Below, in pieces: positions 9,028 to 16,766 of a stretch of 45,239 bases of DNA. The stretch is from Acidimicrobiaceae bacterium (GTDB lineage Bacteria; Actinomycetota; Acidimicrobiia; Acidimicrobiales; Bog-793), in assembly GCA_025463965.1 (NCBI GenBank), contig JAODBN010000361.1:1-45239 (forward strand), written 5' to 3'. Within the stretch, counting starts at the first letter, position 1. Every line of letters begins with the position of its first letter. The position numbers were made by a program, and so were the translations under genes. The notes beneath the pieces were generated by a model. It made no database searches. It saw only the letters and a list, made by a program, of their open reading frames with translations, and had not been told where the DNA came from.

Positions 9028-10173
9028 TCAATAGGAGACTACGGAAAGGGCGAACTGGCGGTCGCCGTTGCGCTCGGCACAGGTCAGCTCGCCGGAGGCG
9101 ACGGCGACCAGCCGCTCGAAGATACGTTCGCCCATCGTCTCGACCGACTCGTCCCCAGCGAGGATGACCCCAGCGTCGAGGTCGATGTCGCCGGGAAGGC
9201 GGCCATAGGCATTGCTGTTGGTGGCGATCTTGAAGCAGGGTGCCACCGGCGAGCCGGTCGGGGTCCCGCGGCCGGTAGTGAAGGCGACGAGTTGGGCGCC
9301 GCCGGCGACCATGCCCACCATCTGTTCGATGTCGTGGCCGGGGGTGTCCATAATGTAAAGGCCGTTGCCGGGGCAGGCCTCGGCGAACCCGAGTACCCCG
9401 CTCACCGGCGCGTTGCCACCCTTCTTGGCCGAGCCGAGAGCCTTCTCCTCGATTGTGGTCAGCCCCCCGGCCTGGTTCCCCGGAGTCGGCTGGGCGTTGC
9501 GCACGTCGACGCCGAGGTCGCGGATCGCCTGCTCGAAGTTGAAGATCACCTCCCGAATCGCCGTCGCGACGTCGGGTGAGACCGCCCGGGCACAGAGCGC
9601 CTCTTCCGCGCCGATCAACTCGGGGATCTCCGCGAGGATGGCGCTGCCGCCAGCGGCGACCAGCTTGTCACTCGCCACCCCGAGAGCGGGATTGGCCGTG
9701 ATCCCAGAGAGGGCGTCCGATCCGCCGCACTCGAGCCCGAGCACCAGGCGAGCCACCTCGACTGGCTGTCGCTCGAAGCCCAGCGCCTCGGCTACGAGCT
9801 CTTTAGCGAACGCCCGGGCGGCGGCCGCGGCCCCAATGGTTCCGCGGTGGCGGGCCAGCGTGACGAATTCGACGCGCGGCCCCCGCCCGGAAAGGGCGTC
9901 AGCCAGCCAGGCGTCATCGTCGCTCAGGCCGAGTACGACGACCCCGGTGACGTTTGGGTTCGAGGCAAAGCCGATGAGGGTGCGGCGCACCCGGTCGGCA
10001 TCGACGGCGTCGGGGTGCTCGAGCTCCTGGGGGACGTCGACGGCTCCATGGAGATCCTCGACAGCCAGGCGCGCCGCGACGTTGGCGACCGAGCTCGTCG
10101 CCAGCACAATCACGTGGTTGCGCACCCCGACGCGACCGTCCGGCCGGACGTAGCCGGGGAAGGTCTCGCTCAC
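9028..10173 (-). CDS. UxaA/GarD-family dehydratase large-domain protein, paralogue with the second motif set
   Basis: 381 residues. It has the family start GYVRPDGRVGVRNHVIVL and the second-half core of altronate/galactarate dehydratases: LVLGLECGGSDALSGITANPALG (144-165), TPGNQAGGLTTIEEKALG, GLYIMDTPGHD and FTTGRGTPTG. In the first half, where relatives carry HxxGCG, LGCE and QxxGGS, this protein reads QELEHPDA, LGLSDDDA and LARHRGTIGA, so the cysteine and histidine motifs are gone. It is last in a three-gene operon and overlaps the preceding gene by 4 bp (ATGA). I infer that it forms a complex with that gene's product, which has kept exactly the motifs missing here, and with the SAF protein. 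A sugar acid is the likely substrate. Confidence 0.85.
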   Translation of the reverse strand: MSETFPGYVRPDGRVGVRNHVIVLATSSVANVAARLAVEDLHGAVDVPQELEHPDAVDADRVRRTLIGFASNPNVTGVVVLGLSDDDAWLADALSGRGPRVEFVTLARHRGTIGAAAAARAFAKELVAEALGFERQPVEVARLVLGLECGGSDALSGITANPALGVASDKLVAAGGSAILAEIPELIGAEEALCARAVSPDVATAIREVIFNFEQAIRDLGVDVRNAQPTPGNQAGGLTTIEEKALGSAKKGGNAPVSGVLGFAEACPGNGLYIMDTPGHDIEQMVGMVAGGAQLVAFTTGRGTPTGSPVAPCFKIATNSNAYGRLPGDIDLDAGVILAGDESVETMGERIFERLVAVASGELTCAERNGDRQFALSVVSY

Positions 10174-11027
10174 ATCGACCTCGTCAGGCGTCGGAGGGTG
10201 AATTCGGCTGCCCCACGCCGCTCCGCCGCCGTTGCCCCGCCGTTGAAGACCGAGCAGGCGGCGGTGATCAGCTGATCGGCGATCAGCTCAGGGTCCATGG
10301 CGTTGTCCCCGTCCGGCCCGAGATCGAAGTCCTCGCCGAGCGCAGCGAACAGGGAGGCGTCGGAACTCACCGAGAGGACCGGGCAGGTGGCGAAGCTGCG
10401 CGGACCCTCCCCAGGTCCGCACGATGCGACGATCACCTGCGCTCCGGCGGAGGCGAGTTCGGCGTGGCACAACTCGCCGAAAGGTCCAGGGGTATCGGGA
10501 AGCAGAAGGGTCATTCCCACGTCCTCGGCGCGCTCGGCCAGCTCGTGGGCGAAGGGGGCTCTCGGGTCGTCGAGACCGACCCGCAGGGCGACAAGGGGGG
10601 CCGTGGCTCGCTCGGCGACGGCAGCTTCGTCGAGCAGCGCCTCGAGCAGGTGCAGGCCACGCTCGACCGTCGCCGCGGAGCCGCCGCATTCCTGAATCCC
10701 GACAAACTCGACACGCTGGCCCTCGGCGCGGATCGCCTCGGCAAGGCCGTCCCCGCCGATCGTCTCGCAGCCAAGGCCGACGACGAGCACGCTGGCAACG
10801 TTCGGGTGGGCCGCGACGCCAATGAACAACCGCGAAGTGAGCGCGACGTCGTCTCCGACTTGGCCGCAGCCGTGTTGATGGGTGACGGCGACAGCAGCCG
10901 AGCCTGCGATCTGGCGGGCGACGCGAGTCGAGCAGACGACGGAAGGGAGGACGAGCACGTGGTTGCGTGCCCCGACCGCCCCCCCGTCACGGTGGTAGCC
11001 GAAGAGCGTTTCGGCGGGGCTTGTCAT
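10170..11027 (-). CDS. UxaA/GarD-family dehydratase protein, short paralogue with the first motif set
   Basis: 285 residues, starting FGYHRDGGAVGARNHVLVL like the downstream protein. It keeps the first-half signatures of the family: HQHGCG (His52, Cys54), GLGCE (Cys87, Glu88) and QECGGS (Cys114). The ECGGSD...NPALG and PGN...TTIEEK core, about 100 residues, is missing, and the C-terminal third (GAQVIVASCGPGEG onward) aligns only loosely with the paralogue. ATGA overlaps on both sides show tight translational coupling. Probably a subunit of a multi-part dehydratase for a hexonate or related sugar acid; alone it would lack part of the usual active site. Confidence 0.8.
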   Translation of the reverse strand: MTSPAETLFGYHRDGGAVGARNHVLVLPSVVCSTRVARQIAGSAAVAVTHQHGCGQVGDDVALTSRLFIGVAAHPNVASVLVVGLGCETIGGDGLAEAIRAEGQRVEFVGIQECGGSAATVERGLHLLEALLDEAAVAERATAPLVALRVGLDDPRAPFAHELAERAEDVGMTLLLPDTPGPFGELCHAELASAGAQVIVASCGPGEGPRSFATCPVLSVSSDASLFAALGEDFDLGPDGDNAMDPELIADQLITAACSVFNGGATAAERRGAAEFTLRRLTRSM

Positions 11028-11407
11028 CGCCGGCCGTCCAGCTCGGCGGAATGTTCGGCGTCCGAGCCGGGAAGGCGGGCGCTCACGACGTTGTGGATGT
11101 GGACATGACAGCCGGGAGCGATCGGAGCGGTAGCAACGCCGATCACCTCCCCATACTTGCGCACGACCCCGCCACGGGCGATCGGGACGAGCGCCACCTT
11201 ATGGCCGAAGCCGATCTCCTCGGAGACGACGAGCTCGCCGTTGCCTTGTCCGAGCATGAGGAGTTCCCCTGGTCGCAGCGGTAGGAGCGCCACGGCGACA
11301 TTGTCCGTATCGTCGAGGCGCAGCACTCGCGGCGGCAGCGCGGGACTTTCCCCACCGTCTTGGCTCAGCCGCTGAGTAGAAGACGACGTGCTCGCCGGCT
11401 CAGTCAT
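11024..11407 (-). CDS. SAF-domain protein, UxaA N-terminal-type subunit
   Basis: 127 residues. After an acidic, Ser-rich N-terminus it has a SAF (antifreeze-like) domain: DNVAVALLPLRPGELL, then GFGHKVALVPIARGGVVRKYGEVIG and PIAPGCHVHIHNV. In UxaA-type altronate dehydratases this domain is often a separate small protein. The His in GHK and the HVHIHN segment are the conserved polar parts. It is first in the three-gene operon and overlaps the next gene by 4 bp. It likely completes the dehydratase with the two downstream proteins. Confidence 0.88.
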   Translation of the reverse strand: MTEPASTSSSTQRLSQDGGESPALPPRVLRLDDTDNVAVALLPLRPGELLMLGQGNGELVVSEEIGFGHKVALVPIARGGVVRKYGEVIGVATAPIAPGCHVHIHNVVSARLPGSDAEHSAELDGRR

Positions 11408-11446
11408 CGCCCCCCAAGTAGGTAGTAGTTCGTATTGCAGATCCTA

Positions 11447-11463
11447 TTGAGGCGAAGCCTCAA
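11447..11463. promoter_or_regulatory. Perfect inverted repeat upstream of the UxaA-type operon
   Basis: TTGAGGCGAAGCCTCAA: 7-bp perfect arms and a 3-nt centre, 40 bp before the start of the SAF gene (minus strand). It is either an operator of the operon or a small hairpin. On the plus strand it is followed by CAACTTTTC, which resembles a weak terminator, but no plus-strand gene ends here. A minus-strand -10-like TAGGAT lies just after it. Confidence 0.45.
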
Positions 11464-11485
11464 CAACTTTTCTCGCCCGCGTGGG

Positions 11486-11884
11486 TCAAGAGGCGACGTT
11501 ACCGCCCATCAGGCTTACCGCCGTCTGACACCCGGTCTGGCGAGGCGCTGATGACTCGGCGGAGCCAGTCCGACTCATCGCGGCGCGCCCGTAGCGCTCA
11601 TAGATCACGCGCGAACTGAACGTCCTGGTCTCCACCACGACTAGCCGAACGTCTTCGGTGAGCGGCGGTAGGAATGGCGTGCCGCCACCGACGAGGACCG
11701 GATTGCGAAACATGCGGAGCTCGTCAACGAGGCCGAGCTCGATCGCTGCCGCGGCCAAACCGGCGCCGCCGATCGATACGTCTTTGTCGGTCGCATCGAG
11801 CGCCGCAGCGGCCTCCTCGGCCACCGATACCTCGGCGAGCCGGGCGTTGACTTGAACGCTGTCGAGCGTGCGGGCCTCTTCCAT
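11486..11884 (-). pseudogene. Truncated RibD/DHFR-like reductase, N-terminal half missing
   Basis: The C-terminal half of a dihydrofolate-reductase-like RibD_C domain protein is clear: RTLDSVQVNARLAEV, then KDVSIGGAGLAAAAIELGLVDELRMF, NPVLVGGGTPFLPPL and RLVVVETRTFSSRVIYERY. Full-length relatives are near 190 residues and begin with a SMNVSLDGF-type strand and NADPH site, which are absent. Homology stops at about position 11872 and nothing upstream restores it. The frame can start at ATG 11884 but has no ribosome binding site, and it runs about 30 residues past the usual end. A broken remnant is the best reading. Confidence 0.7.
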
Positions 11885-12026
11885 CGTCAATTTATCGCGT
11901 ACGGGGCCCTTGCAACTAGACCGTCTCCATACTGCACAATCGCCATTCCAGACCACAGATGTGGAACATCGGGATCAGGTGGCACTTCACCGAAGAGGGT
12001 CGTCACCCCTACGCATGCGAGGTGCA

Positions 12027-13490
12027 GTGAACAAGCCCGAACACGAGGTCGTGATCGCAGGCGGAGGGCCAACCGGGATGATGCTGGCGGCTGAACTAGC
12101 GCTGGCGAAAGTAGACGTGGTGGTGGTCGAACGGCGCCCCGATCACGTCCTCATCGGCTCACGCGCTGGCGGCTTTCACTGCCGCACTGTCGAGGTTCTC
12201 GATCAGCGGGGTGTCGCTGACCGCTTCCTGACACAGGGCAACGTGGCGCAAATCGCGACGTTTGGGGCCACCGTTTTGGACATGAGCGACTTCCCGACGC
12301 GCCATCCGTATTCGCTCGGCATTCGGCAGAACCAGGTCGAGCAGATCATGGCCACCTGGATCGCCGAGCTACCCGTGCGCTTCATTCACGGATGTGAGGT
12401 GGCCGGGTTCGCGCAGGACGACACCGGGGTGCAGGTGCGACTCGTGGACAGTGAAACGCTGCGCGCCAAGTATCTCGTCGGCTGCGACGGAGGGCGCAGC
12501 GTGATCCGCAAAGCGGCCGGCATCGAGTTCCCGGGCTGGGACCCGACTAGGAGCAACCTCATTGCAGAGGTCGAGGTCAGCGAGGAACCACCGCGGGGCG
12601 TTCGTTATGACGCGACGGGCGTCCACGGCCTTCACCGGTTGGACGATGGCAAGACGTACCGCGTGATCGTGACCGAGCGGCAGCTCGGGTCAAGCAGCGA
12701 GCCGACCCTGAACGATCTGAGCGAGGCGCTCGTCGCCGTGTTCGGCACCGACTTCGGTATCCACAGCCCCACGTGGATTTCGAGGTTCACCGATATGACT
12801 CGACAGGCCGCGGCCTATCGCGCGGATCGTGTCCTGCTGGCAGGGGACGCTGCGCACGTCCATTATCCGGCGGGTGGACAGGGCCTCAGCCTTGGTGTGC
12901 AGGACGCGGTGAACCTTGGATGGAAGCTCGCTCAGGTCGTCAAGGGGATCTCCCCGGCGAGCCTCCTCGATACCTACCACGCAGAGCGTCACCCGATCGG
13001 CGCACGCGCGCTTAAGCACACGATGGCGCAAGGTGCGCTCCAGCGCCGTGACGACCGCATGGAAGCTCTAGTCGAAGTGGTGTCGGAGCTGGCGACCATG
13101 GACGAGCCTCGAAGGCGACTCGCTGGAATCATGTCCGGGCTCGATATCCACTATGACCTCGGCGAGGGACATCCCCTACTCGGGCGCCGCATGCCCGATC
13201 TCGACGTGGTCACGGCAGACAGAGCACTCCGAGTCTTCGAGTTGCTGCACGGCGCACGACCACTGCTGCTCAACCTCGGTCGGCCCGGCGACCTTGATGT
13301 CGCTCAGTGGGCCGACCGGGTCCAGCTCATAGACGCCAGTTACGAACGCGAGTGGGAGCTTCCCGTGCTGGGCGTCGTCAGTAGCCCGACGGCTGTGCTG
13401 GTTCGTCCGGACGGCTACGTCGCCTGGGTGGGAGAGGGCACCGAACGAGGCCTCATCGATGCGCTTACGACGTGGTTCGGATCGCCGTGA
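12027..13490 (+). CDS. FAD-dependent aromatic-type monooxygenase
   Basis: 487 residues from GTG 12027, with GAGG 4 nt upstream; an in-frame ATG at 12015 is the alternative. FAD motifs are in place: GGGPTGMMLAAELA near the N-terminus, the DG motif VGCDGGRSVIRKAAG, and the GD motif RVLLAGDAAHVHYPAGGQGLSLGVQDAVNLGWKLA. The C-terminal ~110 residues resemble the thioredoxin-like tail of PheA/TetX/rifampicin-monooxygenase relatives, with the signature HPLLGRRMPDLDVVT. These enzymes use NAD(P)H and O2 to hydroxylate aromatic or polyketide compounds; detoxification or catabolism are both possible. It diverges from the broken RibD-like gene and is followed by a decayed repeat of its own 3' end. Confidence 0.88.
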   Translation: MNKPEHEVVIAGGGPTGMMLAAELALAKVDVVVVERRPDHVLIGSRAGGFHCRTVEVLDQRGVADRFLTQGNVAQIATFGATVLDMSDFPTRHPYSLGIRQNQVEQIMATWIAELPVRFIHGCEVAGFAQDDTGVQVRLVDSETLRAKYLVGCDGGRSVIRKAAGIEFPGWDPTRSNLIAEVEVSEEPPRGVRYDATGVHGLHRLDDGKTYRVIVTERQLGSSSEPTLNDLSEALVAVFGTDFGIHSPTWISRFTDMTRQAAAYRADRVLLAGDAAHVHYPAGGQGLSLGVQDAVNLGWKLAQVVKGISPASLLDTYHAERHPIGARALKHTMAQGALQRRDDRMEALVEVVSELATMDEPRRRLAGIMSGLDIHYDLGEGHPLLGRRMPDLDVVTADRALRVFELLHGARPLLLNLGRPGDLDVAQWADRVQLIDASYEREWELPVLGVVSSPTAVLVRPDGYVAWVGEGTERGLIDALTTWFGSP

Positions 13491-13580
13491 CGACTCAGCC
13501 AATCGCGCGGGCACGAACGGGGCCTCGTCGATGCGCTCATCACCTGGTTCCGCTCGTCGTGACGACCCAACCGATCGCCT
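13436..13580 (+). repeat. Imperfect tandem duplication of the 3' end of the monooxygenase gene
   Basis: The last ~55 bp of the coding region plus ~18 bp after the stop (13436-13508) recur directly downstream (13509-13580). Shared blocks include GAACG-GGCCTC-TCGATGCGCT, CCTGGTTC/CGTGGTTC, CGTGACGAC and the trailing CAACCGATCGC/CAGCCAATCGC, with one 1-nt deletion. Translated in the right frame the second copy reads RGLVDALITWFRSS and then stop, against RGLIDALTTWFGSP in the gene. The differences keep the codon sense, which points to the tail of a lost paralogous copy rather than a fresh duplication. Confidence 0.75.
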
Positions 13581-14022
13581 GATCGGCGCCGGGCGAATGC
13601 GTCCGAGGGAGCAGGTATGTTGGCCACTGCGTCATCGCCCTCCTTGATCGGGCTCGACCATGGGCCTGCGGAACGACGTCGGCCACGCCCTGAGGCGCAG
13701 CTGGGGGTTATAGGCCTTTTCATTGTCGAGCCGAAGCTCCCGTCCGAAAACGACAGTTTGAGGAAATGGGCTGAGCCGGACTGAGCGGCGCGTGCACCGA
13801 CGCAGCCCCGAACGCCAATCAGGCGGAAGCTCCGGAGGTCGTGCGGCACATAGCAGCGCCTCCTCGGCGAATGCACGCCCTTGCGCCGCCTCGTGGAAGG
13901 CGAGATTTTGCTCCCCGCGCCGAATTGGGCTCACGACTGCACGCGGCTTTCAGACGCGAGGCGTCGGCGCAAGCTGACAGGTGCTGTTCTTCCTGGCGGG
14001 TCGTTAACAGTTTGTTTCGCTC
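13581..14022. other. Intergenic region, no supported gene
   Basis: About 440 bp between the duplicated monooxygenase tail and the promoter of the catabolic locus. A minus-strand frame at 13632-13934 is open but has no recognisable domain. I see no other structured element. Confidence 0.45.
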
Positions 14023-14051
14023 TTGATCAAGACAAGCGCTTGTTCTAGGGT
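14023..14051 (+). promoter_or_regulatory. Predicted promoter with LacI-type operator in the spacer
   Basis: TTGATC (14023-14028) and TAGGGT (14046-14051) are 17 bp apart, acceptable -35 and -10 elements. The spacer holds the perfect 12-bp palindrome ACAAGCGCTTGT (14032-14043), with the central CG typical of LacI-family operators. The same core recurs before the lacI-type gene and near 24910. A repressor here would block the polymerase directly. The transcript would start about 35 bp before the GTG of the solute-binding protein. Confidence 0.65.
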
Positions 14052-14091
14052 GCGTCACGAAGCTCGGTGGTCCAATGAGAAGGGGAGACCC

Positions 14092-15771
14092 GTGGACGAA
14101 TCGTCTGATCGCCTCGACGAGGTGGTCGAGGAGTATGCCGCCAACCGCATCACGCGACGAGAGGCGCTGAAGCGAGCTGGGGTTCTTGGCCTCGGTGCTG
14201 CAACGCTCGGTCCGCTACTCGCCAGGGTGCTGCCGTCTTCTGTGGCAGCCGCGTCGGAGGCTCCAGGCAACTCGGGACAGGCCGCGCCAAAGCATGGTGG
14301 CACGTTTCGGGAAGGCTATGACCGGGACTTCACCCCACCTAATCCAGTGGCGAATAACTGGGCCGATCCGGACTTCAACGCTCTGTTCGAAGCGCTCGTT
14401 ATCCGGAATCCCGAAGGCCAGATCGTCCCGATGCTTGCTGACCACTTCACGAGTGGTCCTCAGGGCTGGACCTTCCACCTCCGGAAGGGACTCAAGTTCC
14501 AGTCGGGGGCGCCGGTGACGCCCGCCGTCGTTGTAGAGGACTTCAACCTCTTTCGCAGTCCGAAGACTGGCCAAAACGGGCCGTTCTGGACGCCGATTTA
14601 TGACGTCGCGGCACAGGGCGAGAACGTGGTCTGCAAGACCCACCACGAGTTCCAGGCCTTCCAGGAGACGGTTGCCACCGAGTACTCGTACATCATGAAC
14701 CCGACGACCTGGAAGGCCCAGGGCTCGAAGTACGGGACGAAGCCGACCGACGGCACGGGGCCCTTCGTCCTCAGTAGCTACGTTCCCGGGCAGCACGTCA
14801 TCGCCAAGAGATGGAACGGCTACCCGGGATCTGTCGTCCCCTTCTTCCGTAACAAGGGCAAGGCGTACCTCGACGCGATCGAGTGGGTGCCCATCACGGA
14901 TGCGACTCAGCGCGCGCCGCAGATTCAGACCGGGCTCGTCGATGCAGTGAAGAACCCGCCGCCGCAGGATGTCGCCACCTTGAAGGCCGACAAGAACCTC
15001 GTGGTTCTCGAATTTCAAGAGCTGTCGAACTTCTTCTTGTCCGTGAACCTCGGCGACACTGCGCTCGGCTTCGACGACCTCCGGGTGCGCCAGGCCATCT
15101 CGCACGCGATCGACCGTGAGGCAATCGTGAAAGCGGTCTTCCTCGGCCACGCGGCCGCCACCTATGGGCCGGCGATGACCCGGTGGAAGTGGTACAACCC
15201 GGCGGTTGAGCAGTACAACAAGTTCGATACGGCGCTTGCGGGCCACCTGCTCGACGAGGCGGGATGGAAGATGGGCTCTAGCGGCGTGAGGACGAAGAAC
15301 GGCAAGCCCCTGGCATTCACGACGTTTAACCTGACCGACACCACCCAGAACCAGGTCATGGCGGCGATCGCGCAAATGCTTGCGAAGGTCGGCGTGCACA
15401 TGACCGTTAAAAGTCTGGCGTCTGCGGCCTTTTATCCTGAGCTCACGCAGAAGACGACGTCGTACGCGTTGAAGTGGCTTTGGTCGAGCCCCATCGATGT
15501 TGTCGCCCTCTTTGTCGCCTTCTATCAGCCCAAGACGGCCGCACTGAACTCCGTATACGACGCGTTCAATGCCTGGCAGACAGCAGGAAACTCGCCGCAG
15601 CTCAAGGCGGCGGCGCTGAGCTACCAGCAGGCCTTTGCGAAGCTTATCCCTTTGATCCCCATTTACACACAGAACACGATTTGGGTTCACAACAAAAACG
15701 TCGTCGGCTGGCAGCCGAACCAGGCGAACCTGTACCCATTTTACAATGATGTCTACCTGCAGAATGCGTGA
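14092..15771 (+). CDS. ABC-type solute-binding protein, family 5, Tat-exported
   Basis: 559 residues from GTG 14092, preceded by AAGGGGAG. The N-terminus has a twin-arginine signal, ITRREALKRAG, followed by GVLGLGAATLGPLLA and a likely cleavage after SSVAAA, so the protein is probably exported folded. The mature part has the family-5 layout (DppA/OppA type), with GGTFREGYDRDF, the FTSGPQGWTFHLRKGLKFQSGAPVTP block and DDLRVRQAISHAIDREAIV. It delivers its ligand to the two permeases and two ATPases encoded next. The family binds peptides, oligosaccharides, opines and nickel chelates, so the ligand stays open. It resembles the signal-less protein at 28489-29952 (shared KWLW and YPxYxxVxL near the C-terminus). 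Confidence 0.9.
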   Translation: MDESSDRLDEVVEEYAANRITRREALKRAGVLGLGAATLGPLLARVLPSSVAAASEAPGNSGQAAPKHGGTFREGYDRDFTPPNPVANNWADPDFNALFEALVIRNPEGQIVPMLADHFTSGPQGWTFHLRKGLKFQSGAPVTPAVVVEDFNLFRSPKTGQNGPFWTPIYDVAAQGENVVCKTHHEFQAFQETVATEYSYIMNPTTWKAQGSKYGTKPTDGTGPFVLSSYVPGQHVIAKRWNGYPGSVVPFFRNKGKAYLDAIEWVPITDATQRAPQIQTGLVDAVKNPPPQDVATLKADKNLVVLEFQELSNFFLSVNLGDTALGFDDLRVRQAISHAIDREAIVKAVFLGHAAATYGPAMTRWKWYNPAVEQYNKFDTALAGHLLDEAGWKMGSSGVRTKNGKPLAFTTFNLTDTTQNQVMAAIAQMLAKVGVHMTVKSLASAAFYPELTQKTTSYALKWLWSSPIDVVALFVAFYQPKTAALNSVYDAFNAWQTAGNSPQLKAAALSYQQAFAKLIPLIPIYTQNTIWVHNKNVVGWQPNQANLYPFYNDVYLQNA

Positions 15772-15779
15772 CCGGAGAA

Positions 15780-15816
15780 GCTGCCCGCTAGGCGGTAACG
15801 GCTTGTCAAGGGCAGC
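15780..15816 (+). terminator. Intercistronic hairpin after the solute-binding gene
   Basis: GCTGCCC (15780-15786) pairs perfectly with GGGCAGC (15810-15816) around a 23-nt loop, in the 62-bp gap between the solute-binding and first permease genes. There is no T run, so it is more likely an RNA-stability or partial attenuation element than a full terminator. Such hairpins often raise binding-protein levels over the transporter subunits. Confidence 0.35.
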
Positions 15817-15833
15817 GATGATGAAGTGAGCAC

Positions 15834-16766
15834 ATGAAGTTCGTTCTAACGCGCCTCTGTTACGCCGTGGTGATCATCGTCCTTGTCTCGATAGTCACCT
15901 TCTACAGCATGCATGCCTCACCCGGCAGCGTCGTGAGCAGTGTCTTCAACCTCGCGACCACGCCACACTCGGTGATCGTCGCGTACGAACGCCGTCACGG
16001 GCTTTTGGACCCGCTGCCGGTCCAGTACTGGCACTTCATGACTGGGCTGTTGAGCGGTAATTTCGGAACGTCGCTCGTTAGCAACTTGTCGGTGAAGACG
16101 ATCGTCGCGAACTCTGCCGGCTATACCGCACTGCTCGCCGGCTCCGCGTTCGTTCTCATCTTTGGCGTCGGCATTCCGATTGGCGTCCTCGCGGCGATCA
16201 AACGCGACTCGTGGTTCGACCGGGGGGTGCGCGCGTTCTCAAGCATTGTCCTTGCGATTCCAAACTTTGTACTCGGCATCATCCTCATCCTCGTCCTAGG
16301 CATTCACCTCCATGTGCTGCCCGTGGCTGGGGCCGGCTCTTTCTCGAACCTCGTCCTGCCGGCGATCGTGCTCGCCGCTGCAGAGTGGTCGCTCACGGTT
16401 CGCGTGACTCGTACGTCGTTTCTCGAGCAGCTCTCGGCTGACTTCACGAGAACGCTGCGCGCCCGGGGCGTCTCCGAGAGGCGGATCCAGTGGCGCCACG
16501 TGCTGCGCAACTCGATGGGCCCGATTATCTCGCTCGGGATAATCGAGGTGCGTAACCTGCTCGGTTACACGCTGATCGTTGAGGTGATCTTCCGCTGGCC
16601 GGGCCTCGGCACCGAGCTGGTGCAGTCCGTGCTCCAGCGGGACTACGACGTGACCGAGGTGCTCTCTCTGCTCCTGGCTGCGGCGGTCGTACTGGCGAGT
16701 GCGTTTGGCGATATCGCCCTCAGCCTGGTCGATCCTCGCGTGCGGGTGACCGGGGAGCATGGATGA
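15834..16766 (+). CDS. Dpp/Opp-type ABC permease, first subunit
   Basis: 310 residues, DppB/OppB-like. The N-terminal membrane helix KFVLTRLCYAVVIIVLVSIVTF and the periplasmic PGSVVSSVF segment fit the family, and five more hydrophobic spans follow (about 97-120, 135-160, 172-195, 230-250 and 275-300). The ATPase-coupling EAA-like loop is ADFTRTLRARGVSERRIQWRHVLRNSMGP. It follows the binding-protein gene after a hairpin-containing gap and overlaps the next gene by 4 bp. It forms the membrane channel with the product of 16763-17668. Confidence 0.9.
   Translation: MKFVLTRLCYAVVIIVLVSIVTFYSMHASPGSVVSSVFNLATTPHSVIVAYERRHGLLDPLPVQYWHFMTGLLSGNFGTSLVSNLSVKTIVANSAGYTALLAGSAFVLIFGVGIPIGVLAAIKRDSWFDRGVRAFSSIVLAIPNFVLGIILILVLGIHLHVLPVAGAGSFSNLVLPAIVLAAAEWSLTVRVTRTSFLEQLSADFTRTLRARGVSERRIQWRHVLRNSMGPIISLGIIEVRNLLGYTLIVEVIFRWPGLGTELVQSVLQRDYDVTEVLSLLLAAAVVLASAFGDIALSLVDPRVRVTGEHG

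Noticed and set aside
14215..15690. Minus-strand frame of 491 codons opposite the exported binding protein
   Set aside because: Shadow of a clear solute-binding protein gene; Arg/His/Glu-rich and without domain signature.
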